Shown: one piece after another, positions 16,471 to 25,464 of the stretch
Layout of the letters: every line of letters begins with the position of its first letter
Numbering within the stretch: the first letter of the stretch is position 1
Assembly (NCBI GenBank): GCA_017439675.1
Contig: JAFSIQ010000044.1
Location: 62,001 to 126,000, forward strand
From: Lachnospiraceae bacterium
GTDB lineage: Bacteria > Bacillota > Clostridia > Lachnospirales > Lachnospiraceae
Reading direction: 5' to 3'
Length of the DNA: 64,000 bases
Program-made: the position numbers and the translations under genes
Notes under the pieces: model-generated
What the model was told of the DNA's origin: nothing
Database searches by the model: none
Seen by the model: only the letters and a program-made list of their open reading frames with translations

Positions 16471-17355
16471 ATGAAAATGAAGAAAATTGTTTTGATGTTT
16501 TCAATGATTGCTGTTCTCTTTACAATGACTGGCTGTAGTGATGGTCAGGAACATGTTGATTTTGAATATTCTGAAACGAGCATTATCAGTGATACAATCC
16601 TACAGTCTTATGAACTTCAGAATGTGAACGATGCCTATCGTGCATTGTTGGCTAATTCCGAAGAGGAAGATGCTGAGATTTTGTTAACAGCAGTGAACAA
16701 TTTTGATACTGCTGTTGATGAATGTGGAACGTTTGTTGGATATCGATTGACAGATGGAACCGACATGAAGGTTGATTTTAATACTATGGACAATGAGACA
16801 TATAATGTTTTGTTGGCGAATGTTGAGTCCACAGTAGAAGAGAATGGTAATACAGTTGTTGTTAATGTAACAGCTATTCATGAAAAGTGTGATGTGATTT
16901 ATACTTTTGTTTATGAAAGAAATCCTGAAGCTGATTACATGTATCAGTTGTATCAGCAGCAAGTAAGCAATTACAAAATTAAGGAAGTTACAGTTGCTCA
17001 GGATTACTCTTTAGCTGAGAAAATGGAGAAAGCGGCTTATAATACTTTGATGGGTATGGGAACTGTATTTATTGTATTAATATTTATATCAGTTATTATT
17101 GCTCAGTTTGAAAAGTTGAATAAGATTTCTACAGCTTTTAGTGCTTGGTGGGATAATCTGAAGAACAAAAAGACTGCAGAAGAAGCAGTGGAAGATGTTG
17201 CGACACCAGTTACTGTAGCATCAGTTGCAGCATCAGCTCCAATGGATGATTCACAGTTGGTTGCAGTAATTACGGCTGCAGTGGTTGCGGCTAGTACAGC
17301 GAATGGCGGAACTGACAAGTTGATTGTTCGTTCCATTCGAAAGGCAAAAAGATAA
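16471..17355 (+). CDS. OadG-like subunit with lipoprotein N-terminal domain
   Basis: A 294-residue protein starting at the ATG behind GAGGAGAT. It opens with a lipoprotein signal (MKMKKIVLMFSMIAVLFTMTGC; Cys about 22), then an exported domain of about 170 residues, then one membrane segment ('TLMGMGTVFIVLIFISVIIAQFEKL', about 190-215) and a cytoplasmic tail ending with 'LVAVITAAVVAAS...LIVRSIRKAKR'. The membrane segment and tail are those of OadG, the small gamma subunit of Na+-pumping decarboxylases, which is normally about 80-130 residues and has no exported domain. The lipidated extension resembles DUF3887-type domains, but this is not certain. Its place between carboxyltransferase and biotin carrier genes supports the OadG role. 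Confidence 0.75.
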   Translation: MKMKKIVLMFSMIAVLFTMTGCSDGQEHVDFEYSETSIISDTILQSYELQNVNDAYRALLANSEEEDAEILLTAVNNFDTAVDECGTFVGYRLTDGTDMKVDFNTMDNETYNVLLANVESTVEENGNTVVVNVTAIHEKCDVIYTFVYERNPEADYMYQLYQQQVSNYKIKEVTVAQDYSLAEKMEKAAYNTLMGMGTVFIVLIFISVIIAQFEKLNKISTAFSAWWDNLKNKKTAEEAVEDVATPVTVASVAASAPMDDSQLVAVITAAVVAASTANGGTDKLIVRSIRKAKR

Positions 17356-17374
17356 TTATAGGAGGAATATCAGA

Positions 17375-17758
17375 ATGAAGAATTATAGAATTACAGTGAA
17401 TGGCGTAGCATATGACGTAGCAGTAGAAGAATTAGGTTCAGGCGCAGTTGCACCAGCAGTTGCAGCACCAGTTGCAGCACCAGTTGCAGCACCAGTAGCA
17501 ACACCTGCGGTAGCTCCAGCACCAGTAGCAAGTGGCGCAGCTGGCGCGGTTAAGATTGAGTCTCCAATGCCAGGTAAGATTCTTGCAATTAAGGCTAATG
17601 TTGGACAGGCAGTTAAAAAAGGCGATGTTGTAATGATCCTTGAGGCTATGAAGATGGAGAATGAGATTACAGCACCTGAAGATGGAACAGTAGCAAGTAT
17701 TAATGTTGCAGTAGGTGATAGTGTAGAATCCGGCGATACTCTTGCTTCATTGAACTAA
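17375..17758 (+). CDS. Biotin carboxyl carrier protein
   Basis: A 127-residue biotinyl domain protein starting behind TAGGAGGA. A short N-terminal part is followed by an Ala/Pro/Val-rich swinging linker (about residues 30-55) and the biotinyl domain 'ESPMPGKILAIKANVGQAVKKGD...ILEAMKMENEI', with the biotin attached to Lys of EAMKME. It carries CO2 between the two carboxyltransferases of the cluster and the membrane pump OadB. It resembles the 1.3S subunit of transcarboxylase and the gamma subunit of methylmalonyl-CoA decarboxylase. Confidence 0.93.
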   Translation: MKNYRITVNGVAYDVAVEELGSGAVAPAVAAPVAAPVAAPVATPAVAPAPVASGAAGAVKIESPMPGKILAIKANVGQAVKKGDVVMILEAMKMENEITAPEDGTVASINVAVGDSVESGDTLASLN

Positions 17759-17797
17759 TTAATGTGAACAATTCATTTTAGACAGGAGGCAGTGAGA

Positions 17798-18928
17798 ATG
17801 GATTACGTTTGGACGACGTTGCAGAACTTGGCTGGACAAACCGCATTCGCAAATCTTTACTGGGGTAACTTTGTAATGATTGGTATTGCTTGTGTGTTCC
17901 TTGTTCTTGCAATCAAATTTGGCTTTGAGCCACTTTTATTGGTTCCGATTTCCTTTGGTATGTTGTTGGCGAATATGTTCCCTGGCATCATAGCAGAAGG
18001 CGGACTTTTACACTATTTCTATTTGTTAGATGAATGGAGTATTTTACCATCCTTGATTTTCTTGGGTGTGGGTGCGATGACAGACTTTGGTCCGTTGATT
18101 GCGAATCCTAAGAGCTTCTTGCTTGGTGCCGCTGCGCAGTTTGGTATTTATTCCGCATATTTCTTTGCTATTTTGTTGGGATTTAATGATAAGGCAGCAG
18201 CAGCAATTTCCATTATCGGTGGTGCGGATGGACCTACTTCCATCTTCTTGGCAGGTAAGCTTGGAATGGGTGGAACCTTAATGGGACCAATTGCGGTAGC
18301 AGCATATTCTTATATGGCATTGGTACCGGTTATTCAGCCACCAGTTATGAAGCTTCTTACAACAAAGAAAGAGCGTCAGATTAAAATGGAACAGTTAAGA
18401 CCAGTTTCTAAGTTGGAGAAGATTTTGTTCCCAGTTATTGTTACAATTGTGGTAGTATTGATTTTGCCTACAACTGCACCATTGGTTGGTATGTTGATGC
18501 TTGGAAACTTGTTCCGTGAATGTGGTGTTGTTAAACAGTTGACAGAAACAGCATCCAATGCCCTTATGTATATTGTAGTAATTTTACTTGGTACATCTGT
18601 TGGTGCAACTACAACCGCACAATCATTCCTTAATTGGGATACAATTAAGATTGTTATTCTTGGTTTGATTGCGTTCATTATCGGTACGGCCGCAGGAGTT
18701 TTATTTGGTAAGTTGATGTGCTGGGCAACCAAGGGAAAGGTAAATCCATTGATTGGTTCGGCAGGTGTATCTGCGGTTCCTATGGCAGCTCGTGTATCAC
18801 AGAAGGTTGGTGCAGAGGAAGATCCTACTAACTTCTTGTTAATGCATGCAATGGGACCGAACGTGGCAGGTGTTATCGGTACTGCGGTAGCAGCCGGTAC
18901 ATTTATGGCTATCTTTGGAGTATTCTGA
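17798..18928 (+). CDS. oadB: Sodium-translocating decarboxylase beta subunit
   Basis: A 376-residue membrane protein with about nine to eleven hydrophobic segments. AGGAGG lies eight bases before the ATG at 17798, so the GTG at 17792 was not used. OadB/MmdB/GcdB decarboxylates carboxybiotin and couples this to export of Na+. The motifs '[13 protein letters not shown]' (about 140-152), which contains the Asp used for ion and proton movement, and '[21 protein letters not shown]' (about 265-285) are those of the family. Its neighbours supply biotin carrier, gamma subunit and carboxyltransferases. Confidence 0.95.
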   Translation: MDYVWTTLQNLAGQTAFANLYWGNFVMIGIACVFLVLAIKFGFEPLLLVPISFGMLLANMFPGIIAEGGLLHYFYLLDEWSILPSLIFLGVGAMTDFGPLIANPKSFLLGAAAQFGIYSAYFFAILLGFNDKAAAAISIIGGADGPTSIFLAGKLGMGGTLMGPIAVAAYSYMALVPVIQPPVMKLLTTKKERQIKMEQLRPVSKLEKILFPVIVTIVVVLILPTTAPLVGMLMLGNLFRECGVVKQLTETASNALMYIVVILLGTSVGATTTAQSFLNWDTIKIVILGLIAFIIGTAAGVLFGKLMCWATKGKVNPLIGSAGVSAVPMAARVSQKVGAEEDPTNFLLMHAMGPNVAGVIGTAVAAGTFMAIFGVF

Positions 18929-19029
18929 TAACCAGGGTTATAAGATTGCGACAGTTTGAAGAACGAGGCAATCCGTTGTTATCAATAGTAAGGTGATAAA
19001 AGTTATAAATATTTATGGAGGAAATAATA

Positions 19030-20451
19030 ATGGCAAAACAGGCAGCAAAACCGGTAGGAATTACCGAGACAATATTACGTGATGCGCATCAGTCATTAGT
19101 TGCTACCCGTATGAGTACAGAACAGATGCTCCCTATCATCGAGAAGATGGATCAGGTTGGTTATCATTCTGTAGAGTGCTGGGGTGGTGCAACATTTGAT
19201 GCTTCCCTTCGTTTCTTAAAGGAAGATCCATGGGAGAGACTTAGAAAGTTAAAAGACGGCTTTAAGAATACAAAATTGCAGATGTTATTCAGAGGTCAGA
19301 ATATTTTAGGTTACGCTCCATATGCAGATGATGTGGTAGAGTATTTTGTACAGAAGTCAATTGCAAACGGTATTGATATTATTCGTATCTTTGACTGTTT
19401 AAATGACCTTCGTAACTTGGAGACAGCAGTTAAGGCTGCTAACAAAGAAAAAGGACATGCGCAGATTGCACTTTCCTATACATTAGGTGATGCTTACACC
19501 ATGGAATACTGGAAGGATATTGCGAAGAAGATTGAGGATATGGGTGCAGATTCTATCTGTATCAAGGATATGGCTGGTCTTTTGGTTCCATCTGCAGCAA
19601 CTGAGTTAGTTCAGGCGTTAAAGGATGGTACATCATTGCCAATTCAGCTTCATACACACTACACATCAGGTGTGGCAGCAATGACATATTTGAAGGCTGT
19701 TGAAGCAGGATGTGATGTGATTGATACAGCAATGTCTCCACTTGCTATGGGTACCTCTCAGCCAGCAACTGAGGTTATGGCTAAGACATTTGAAGGAACA
19801 GAGTTTGATCCGGGATTTGATCAGAACTTGTTGGCAGAGATTGCTGATTACTTCAAGCCAATGAGAGAAGAATGGTTAGCATCTGGATTGTTAGATCCTA
19901 AGGTTATGGGTGTTAATATTAAGACCTTGTTATATCAGGTACCAGGTGGTATGTTATCGAACCTTGTTTCACAGTTAAAGGAAATGAAACAGGAAGATAA
20001 GTTTGATGAGGTGTTAGAGGAAATCCCACGTGTTCGTAAGGACTTTGGTGAGCCCCCACTAGTTACACCATCTAGCCAGATTGTAGGTACACAGGCTGTG
20101 TTGAATGTAGTAATGGGTGAAAGATATAAGAACATGACTAAGGAATCTCGCGAATTATTGGCTGGTAAGTATGGTCAGACTGTAAAACCAATGAATCCAG
20201 ATGTTCAGAAGATTGCTTTGGATGCACTTGGTATGAAAGAGCCAATTACACATCGTCCAGCAGACGATATCGAGCCACAACTTGAGAAGTTAGAGAAAGA
20301 AGTGGCGCAGTATAAGCAACAGGATGAAGATGTACTTTCTTATGCATTGTTCCCACAGGTTGCTACCGACTTCTTCAAGTATAGAGAAGCACAGCAGACT
20401 AAGGTAGATGCATCAGTTGCAGACACAGAGAATGGAGTTTATCCAGTATAA
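19030..20451 (+). CDS. Oxaloacetate decarboxylase alpha / pyruvate carboxylase subunit B (5S-like)
   Basis: A 473-residue TIM-barrel carboxyltransferase starting at the ATG six bases after GGAGGA. 'TETILRDAHQSLVATRMSTEQMLPI' and 'SVECWGGATFDASLRFLKEDPWERLR' are family signatures; 'CIKDMAGLL' holds the biotin-reacting Lys and 'LHTHYTSG' the metal-binding His pair. It moves CO2 between oxaloacetate and biotin, giving pyruvate. It ends without a biotinyl domain, so it resembles the 5S subunit of transcarboxylase and must use the separate carrier protein encoded two genes upstream. A 102-base gap before it holds a small TTATCA/TGATAA inverted repeat. Confidence 0.93.
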   Translation: MAKQAAKPVGITETILRDAHQSLVATRMSTEQMLPIIEKMDQVGYHSVECWGGATFDASLRFLKEDPWERLRKLKDGFKNTKLQMLFRGQNILGYAPYADDVVEYFVQKSIANGIDIIRIFDCLNDLRNLETAVKAANKEKGHAQIALSYTLGDAYTMEYWKDIAKKIEDMGADSICIKDMAGLLVPSAATELVQALKDGTSLPIQLHTHYTSGVAAMTYLKAVEAGCDVIDTAMSPLAMGTSQPATEVMAKTFEGTEFDPGFDQNLLAEIADYFKPMREEWLASGLLDPKVMGVNIKTLLYQVPGGMLSNLVSQLKEMKQEDKFDEVLEEIPRVRKDFGEPPLVTPSSQIVGTQAVLNVVMGERYKNMTKESRELLAGKYGQTVKPMNPDVQKIALDALGMKEPITHRPADDIEPQLEKLEKEVAQYKQQDEDVLSYALFPQVATDFFKYREAQQTKVDASVADTENGVYPV

Positions 20452-20466
20452 TTAAAAGCTAATGTG

Positions 20467-20513
20467 AAAGACAAATAAAATACATTTAGGATTTTATTTG
20501 TCTTTCTTTTTTG
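20467..20513 (+). terminator. Rho-independent terminator of the decarboxylase cluster
   Basis: AAAGACAAATAAAAT (20467-20481) pairs perfectly with ATTTTATTTGTCTTT (20491-20505), followed by CTTTTTT. Confidence 0.9.
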
Positions 20514-20595
20514 CGTTTTATTAATTTATTTATATTTTATAAATGAAATAAATACCAGGATGCATTCTTGAGTAATTATGCAGGAGTTGTTTTGG

Positions 20596-21828
20596 ATGAA
20601 TATGATATCTAATGTAATTGTGGTTGGCGGTGGTGCCGCCGGTATGATGGCAGCAATCTTTGCTGCACGGAATGGAAAAAAAGTCACGTTAATCGAACAG
20701 AATGAAAAATTAGGTAAAAAATTGTTTATCACAGGAAAGGGTAGATGTAATTTTACCAATGCATGCGATACGGAGGATTTGTTTCAAAATGTGGTGACAA
20801 ATCCTAAGTTTTTGTATAGTGCATTTTATTCTTTTTCGAATCAGATGGTAATGGATTTTTTTGAGGAGATTGGTTTACCATACAAGGTTGAACGTGGGAA
20901 TCGAGTATTTCCGGCCTCGGATCATTCTTCCGATGTAATTAAAGTGTTAGAACGTGAAATGGATAGAGAAAATGTTAAGATTTTACTGAACACAAAGGTG
21001 AAATCTTTGATTATAGAAGATAATGTATGTAAAGGTGTCGTTTTGCAAGATAAGAAATGTATGTTGGCAAACAGTGTAATTGTTGCAACTGGCGGTGTAT
21101 CGTATCCTAGAACAGGAGCTTGTAAGGATGGATATCGTTTTGCAGAAGTTGCAGGACATAGTATTGTAAAAGCACAACCTTCTTTAGTTCCCTTTGAGTT
21201 GTCAGATTCATGTTGTAAGGATGTTATGGGGATTTCATTAAAGAATGTTTCAGTGACAATCTATGCAGATGGGAAGAAGGTTTACTCTGATTTTGGAGAG
21301 ATGTTATTTACCCATTTTGGTGTCAGTGGACCGATTATTATTAAAGCGAGTGCGTATATTCATAAATATCTTGATAAGAAATTATCGTTGACGATTGATT
21401 TGAAACCTGCATTAGATGACAAACAGTTAGATGAGCGAATACTGAAAGATTTTAAAATCTTTCAGAATAAACAGTTGAAGAATAGTTTGGATAAGTTACT
21501 GCTTCGTTCGCTGATTCCAATTGTAATTGAAAAGAGTGGATTAGATGGAGAAAAGAAGATTAATGAAATTACAAAAGAGGAACGGCGTAAGCTCGTTTAC
21601 ACAATAAAAAATCTACCTTTTACAATGACGGGATTGCGAGGCTTTGATGAAGCAATTATTACTAAGGGTGGCGTGAAGGTAAAAGAGATTGATCCGGGAA
21701 CCATGGAATCGAAACTTATATCAAGTTTATACTTTGTTGGTGAAGTATTAGACTTAGATGCATTGACTGGAGGATTTAACTTGCAGATTGCATGGTCTAC
21801 AGGCTATCTGGCTGGGGTGAGTTGTTGA
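20596..21828 (+). CDS. Flavoprotein of the HI0933/BaiN family
   Basis: A 410-residue FAD-dependent oxidoreductase. The start at 20596 has AGGAG nine bases upstream. The Rossmann 'VIVVGGGAAGMMAAIFAARNGKKVTLIEQNEKLGKKLFITGKGRCNFTN' is the HI0933 family signature, and the end 'FVGEVLDLDALTGGFNLQIAWSTGYLAG' is its conserved C-terminus. Members have been tied to bile-acid dehydroxylation (BaiN) and described as aminoacetone oxidases, but this location next to cmk and ispH is common to many Clostridia and points to a housekeeping role. Function is unproven. Confidence 0.9.
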   Translation: MNMISNVIVVGGGAAGMMAAIFAARNGKKVTLIEQNEKLGKKLFITGKGRCNFTNACDTEDLFQNVVTNPKFLYSAFYSFSNQMVMDFFEEIGLPYKVERGNRVFPASDHSSDVIKVLEREMDRENVKILLNTKVKSLIIEDNVCKGVVLQDKKCMLANSVIVATGGVSYPRTGACKDGYRFAEVAGHSIVKAQPSLVPFELSDSCCKDVMGISLKNVSVTIYADGKKVYSDFGEMLFTHFGVSGPIIIKASAYIHKYLDKKLSLTIDLKPALDDKQLDERILKDFKIFQNKQLKNSLDKLLLRSLIPIVIEKSGLDGEKKINEITKEERRKLVYTIKNLPFTMTGLRGFDEAIITKGGVKVKEIDPGTMESKLISSLYFVGEVLDLDALTGGFNLQIAWSTGYLAGVSC

Positions 21829-21850
21829 GATGAGTAGAATATGTTAAAAT
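21822..21850 (+). promoter_or_regulatory. Candidate promoter at the end of the BaiN-like gene
   Basis: TTGTTG at 21822-21827, 17-base spacer, TAAAAT at 21845-21850. It overlaps the stop codon of the BaiN-like gene and would drive the DUF3592-like gene and cmk. Confidence 0.4.
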
Positions 21851-21871
21851 GTAAGTCTTAGGAGGTTGAAT

Positions 21872-22654
21872 ATGTTAAATAAGATTAACAAAACAGAGTG
21901 TTTGGTTGCCTTGGGCTTATGTTTGATATTGGCTATTGTGATGAAGGTATCCTATTCATCACGGTTGGCAGATGAAAAAAGCAAACATATTTCTAGAGAG
22001 CCGTTTTTACCAGTTATGGGTACGATGCATACATATGATGAATATGAAGAAATTGAATATAGGGATTCAGATGATGATGGTCATTATACAAAACGCCGTA
22101 CAATCAAATACAACATTACTTATTCATATGTTGTAAATGATACCATTTACTATATGACTGTCTATGATAAAACATCTTTAGATAGCACAATTACACTATA
22201 TTATAATCCTAGTAATCCTCAACAAACATCTTTTTTTGCTACATATGAGGATGCAGTTGAAGGCTTTAAAGTTGTTAAAATTATAGGGGATGTATTTGTA
22301 ATATTATCTGTTCTCTTAGGTTGCTTTACTGTTTATAGGACATTTATATATAAGACGCCTGATGAACTTGGTGGTGTGGTTGTTAAGGATGATTTTACAT
22401 CCTTTGACAAAGGAGGAGAGTATGACGATTTTAAACAGGAAGAAATTCTAAGTGATTATGGTGTTGTGGCAACAGATAATTTCGATTATATTAGTACAGT
22501 GAAGCGTCCGAATATGGTGATACCAGATCAGGGGGACAAGCTGGATGTGGATAAAGTGGAGACTATTCCGTTTCCGGAGAAAATATCCTCTAAGGAGAAG
22601 GTTGTCTTATACACAGAAGACGAATATGAAGATATGATAAATAACAAAATGTGA
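21872..22654 (+). CDS. Membrane protein with DUF3592-like exported domain
   Basis: A 260-residue protein starting at the ATG behind AGGAGG. Two membrane segments (about residues 10-28 and 130-152) flank a beta-rich extracytoplasmic region with 'KYNITYSYVVNDTIYY' and 'ITLYYNPSNPQQT', the pattern of DUF3592 domains ('v.Y.v.G..y......G..v.v.Y.P.nP'). A cytoplasmic acidic tail of about 105 residues follows. The function of this domain is unknown. It lies 18 bases before cmk and probably shares its transcript. Confidence 0.7.
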   Translation: MLNKINKTECLVALGLCLILAIVMKVSYSSRLADEKSKHISREPFLPVMGTMHTYDEYEEIEYRDSDDDGHYTKRRTIKYNITYSYVVNDTIYYMTVYDKTSLDSTITLYYNPSNPQQTSFFATYEDAVEGFKVVKIIGDVFVILSVLLGCFTVYRTFIYKTPDELGGVVVKDDFTSFDKGGEYDDFKQEEILSDYGVVATDNFDYISTVKRPNMVIPDQGDKLDVDKVETIPFPEKISSKEKVVLYTEDEYEDMINNKM

Positions 22655-22672
22655 TGGACAAGGAGAAAAGAT

Positions 22673-23338
22673 ATGGCAAGTATAGCGATTGATGGACCGG
22701 CAGGAGCTGGAAAAAGTACGATAGCAAAATTAGTTGCAAAAAAGATGGGATATATTTATGTAGATACTGGTGCGTTGTATCGTGCAATTGCGCATTATCT
22801 CGTAATCAACCAAATTGATATTGAGAATGAAGATGCACTCGCGAAAGCCTGTGAAGGTATTTCTGTGTCAATTCAATACGAACAGGATGTACAGCAGGTA
22901 TATCTCAATGGAGAAAATGTTACCCCGTTTTTGCGAACAGAAGAAACCGGTAATATGGCATCGAAATCATCTGCAAAAGCACCGGTTCGTGCGGCACTTT
23001 TGGATTTGCAACGAGATATGGCAAAGGAATATAATGTAGTGATGGATGGAAGAGATATTGGAACTAATGTGTTGCCGAATGCAGAAGTGAAGATTTATCT
23101 CACAGCATCATCAAAAGAAAGAGCCAACCGTAGATATAAGGAATTGTTGGAAAAGGGTGAAAATGCAGATTTTGGGAAAATTGAAGCTGACATTATTGAG
23201 AGAGATGAGAGAGATATGAACCGAGACATAGCTCCGCTTAAACAGGCTGAGGATGCTGTATTAGTTGACAGCTCTGATATGGGGATTGATCAGGTGGTTG
23301 ATGTGATTATGTCAGTGGCACAAAATGCATTGCCATAA
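22673..23338 (+). CDS. cmk: Cytidylate kinase
   Basis: A 221-residue nucleotide kinase phosphorylating CMP and dCMP. The P-loop 'IDGPAGAGKSTIAKLVAKKMGYIYVDTGALYRAI' is at the start, 'MDGRDIGTNVLPNAEVKIYLTAS' in the middle, and 'RANRRYKEL' and 'ERDERDMNRDIAPLKQAEDA' near the end, as in all Cmk proteins. AAGGAGA precedes the ATG. It is followed after 42 bases by ispH-S1, matching the cmk-rpsA or cmk-ispH linkage of Firmicutes. Confidence 0.97.
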   Translation: MASIAIDGPAGAGKSTIAKLVAKKMGYIYVDTGALYRAIAHYLVINQIDIENEDALAKACEGISVSIQYEQDVQQVYLNGENVTPFLRTEETGNMASKSSAKAPVRAALLDLQRDMAKEYNVVMDGRDIGTNVLPNAEVKIYLTASSKERANRRYKELLEKGENADFGKIEADIIERDERDMNRDIAPLKQAEDAVLVDSSDMGIDQVVDVIMSVAQNALP

Positions 23339-23380
23339 AGATATAATCGAAACAGATTTTGGCGGTAAAAGGAGTTGTTT

Positions 23381-25348
23381 ATGGAAGTAATATTGGCAAA
23401 AACAGCATGATTTTGCTTTGGTGTAAAACGTGCAGTGGATACGGTGTATGAACAGGTGGGAAAAGGTAACATTTATACCTATGGTCCGATTATACACAAT
23501 GAGGAAGTAGTAAAAGATTTGGAATATAAGGGTGTTCGTGTAATCGAGAATGTAAAAGACATACAAGCTCTAGAAGAGGGAACGGTGGTTATTCGTTCGC
23601 ATGGAGTCGAACGAAGTATATATGATGTAATTCAAAAAAAGGGGTTGGAATTGGTTGATGCCACTTGCCCTTTTGTTAAGAAAATACACAATATTGTTGA
23701 TAAAGATAGTAGCGATGGTAAGACGATTATCATTGTGGGCAATCGAAACCATCCTGAAGTAATGGGAATTGTTGGTTGGTGTAATTCAGAACCGATTGTG
23801 TTAGAATCGGTTGAGGAAGCGAAGGCACTTTCCTTCGAGAAGCATCAGGAGATTAGCTTAGTTTCCCAAACGACCTTTAATCACAAGAAATTCAATTCTA
23901 TAGTTGAAATTTTCGAGAAAAAAGGTTATAATATAACCGTTTATAACACCATATGCAATGCAACAGAAGAAAGACAGAAGGAAACAGCTTCTATTGCGCA
24001 GCAGGTAGATGCGATGATTGTTATTGGTGGAAGAAACAGTTCTAACACACAAAAGCTATATGATATTAGCAAAAAAGAATGTGGAAATACTTACTATATA
24101 CAGACACTCGTTGATTTGGATTTGGCTGCTTTTGAATCCGTTGGTAGGGTAGGTATTACAGCAGGGGCATCTACCCCTAATCATATTATTAAGGAGGTTC
24201 ATGGTAGCATGGCAGAAGATTTTGGAAAAATGTTTGAGGAAAGTTTAGCTGACGAGAGTAGAATTAGCGTTGGCAAGGTGGTTAAAGGAACCGTTATTGA
24301 TGTTAAAGAGGATGAAATTATTTTGAACATCAACTACAAGGCAGATGGAGTAATTACAAAGAGTGAATACTCTACTGACATGAATATTTCGTTGAAGGAT
24401 AAGGTTCAGGTTGGTGAGACAATTGAAGCTAAGGTTGTGAAGACGAACGATGGCGATGGACAGGTGTTATTGTCTGTTAAGCGTGTGGCTGCTGAAAAAG
24501 CCAACGAGAAGCTTGAAGAGGCATTTAATAACGAAGAAGTATTAAAGGGTGTTGTAACTCAGGTATTAGATGGCGGTTTGAGTGTTACTGTTGAAGAAGC
24601 TAGAGTATTTATTCCGGCAAGTCTTGTATCTGATGTATACGAGAAGGATTTAACAAAGTATAAGGGTCAAGAAGTTGAGTTCAAGATTACAGAATTCAAT
24701 CCTCGTAAGAGAAGAATTATTGGTAACCGCAAGATGTTAATTGAGGTAGAGAAGAAGGCTGCAAAGGAAGCGTTATTTGCAAAGATTAACGTTGGTGATA
24801 CAGTGGAAGGAACTGTTAAGAACGTTACGGACTTCGGTGCATTTATTGATTTGGGTGGTGCAGACGGATTACTCCATATTTCAGAGATGTCATGGGGAAG
24901 AGTTGAGAACCCTAAGAAGTTATTCAATGTTGGTGATGCTGTTAAGGCAATCATCAAGGATATTCAGGGTGAGAAGATTGCGCTTAGTCTTAAGTTTGAG
25001 GATAGCAATCCTTGGTTGACAGCTGCTGAGAAGTATGCAGTTGACAATGTTGTTACTGGTAAGGTTGCTAGAATGACAGATTTTGGAGCATTTGTGGAGT
25101 TAGAGCCTGGTGTAGACGCTTTGTTGCACGTTTCTCAGATTGCAAAAGAGCATATTGAGAAGCCATCAAGTGTTTTATCTGTAGGACAGGAAATCGAAGC
25201 AAAGGTTGTAGATTTTAGACTAGAGGATAAGAAGATTAGTCTCAGTATGAAGGCTTTACTTCAGGATGATGTAACAGAAGAAGTTGCAGAAGCTGCGGTA
25301 GAAGAAGTTGTAGAGGAAACAGTAGAAGAAACTGCAACAGAGGAATAA
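23381..25348 (+). CDS. ispH: IspH (HMBPP reductase) - ribosomal S1 fusion, interrupted by an in-frame TGA at codon 10
   Basis: The natural start is the ATG at 23381 behind AAAGGAG: MEVILAKTA, then TGA (23408-23410), then FCFGVKRAVD. The stop replaces the conserved Gly of the GFC motif; one base change (GGA to TGA) explains it. Beyond it the frame stays open for about 645 residues. IspH residues are otherwise intact in E. coli-like numbering: Cys12, His39, His74, Cys96, His124, Glu126, Cys192 and the SxN block near 220-222. It makes isopentenyl and dimethylallyl diphosphate. From about residue 290 four S1 RNA-binding domains follow, then an acidic tail. A GTG at 23435 would omit Cys12, a 4Fe-4S ligand, and lacks a ribosome site. 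Either a real nonsense allele or a sequence error. Confidence 0.9.
23408..23410 (+). other. Premature in-frame TGA in ispH
   Basis: Codon 10 of ispH reads TGA where the family has Gly before Phe-Cys. TGA is used as a normal stop elsewhere in the window (oadB, BaiN-like gene, ruvA), so it is not a sense codon in this genome. Confidence 0.9.
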
Positions 25349-25358
25349 TTTGAATTCT

Positions 25359-25392
25359 AACCTCGCTTTAGCTGTGCTAAGGCGAGGTTTTG
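25359..25392 (+). terminator. Rho-independent terminator after ispH-S1
   Basis: AACCTCGCTTTAGC (25359-25372) pairs with GCTAAGGCGAGGTT (25376-25389) over a TGT loop, one G-U pair, followed by a short T run. Confidence 0.85.
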
Positions 25393-25464
25393 TGTTATGT
25401 CGATTGCAGGTGTGTGAAGCACGGAGTAATCGGCTTATAACAAGGATGATTGGGGGAATATCAC

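Noticed and set aside
23408-23437. TGA in ispH read as selenocysteine
   Set aside because: The family has Gly, not Cys or Sec, at this position, and no convincing SECIS-like hairpin follows the codon.
23381-25348. TGA as a reassigned sense codon in this genome
   Set aside because: Several complete genes here end with TGA (oadB, BaiN-like, ruvA), so it is a working stop codon.
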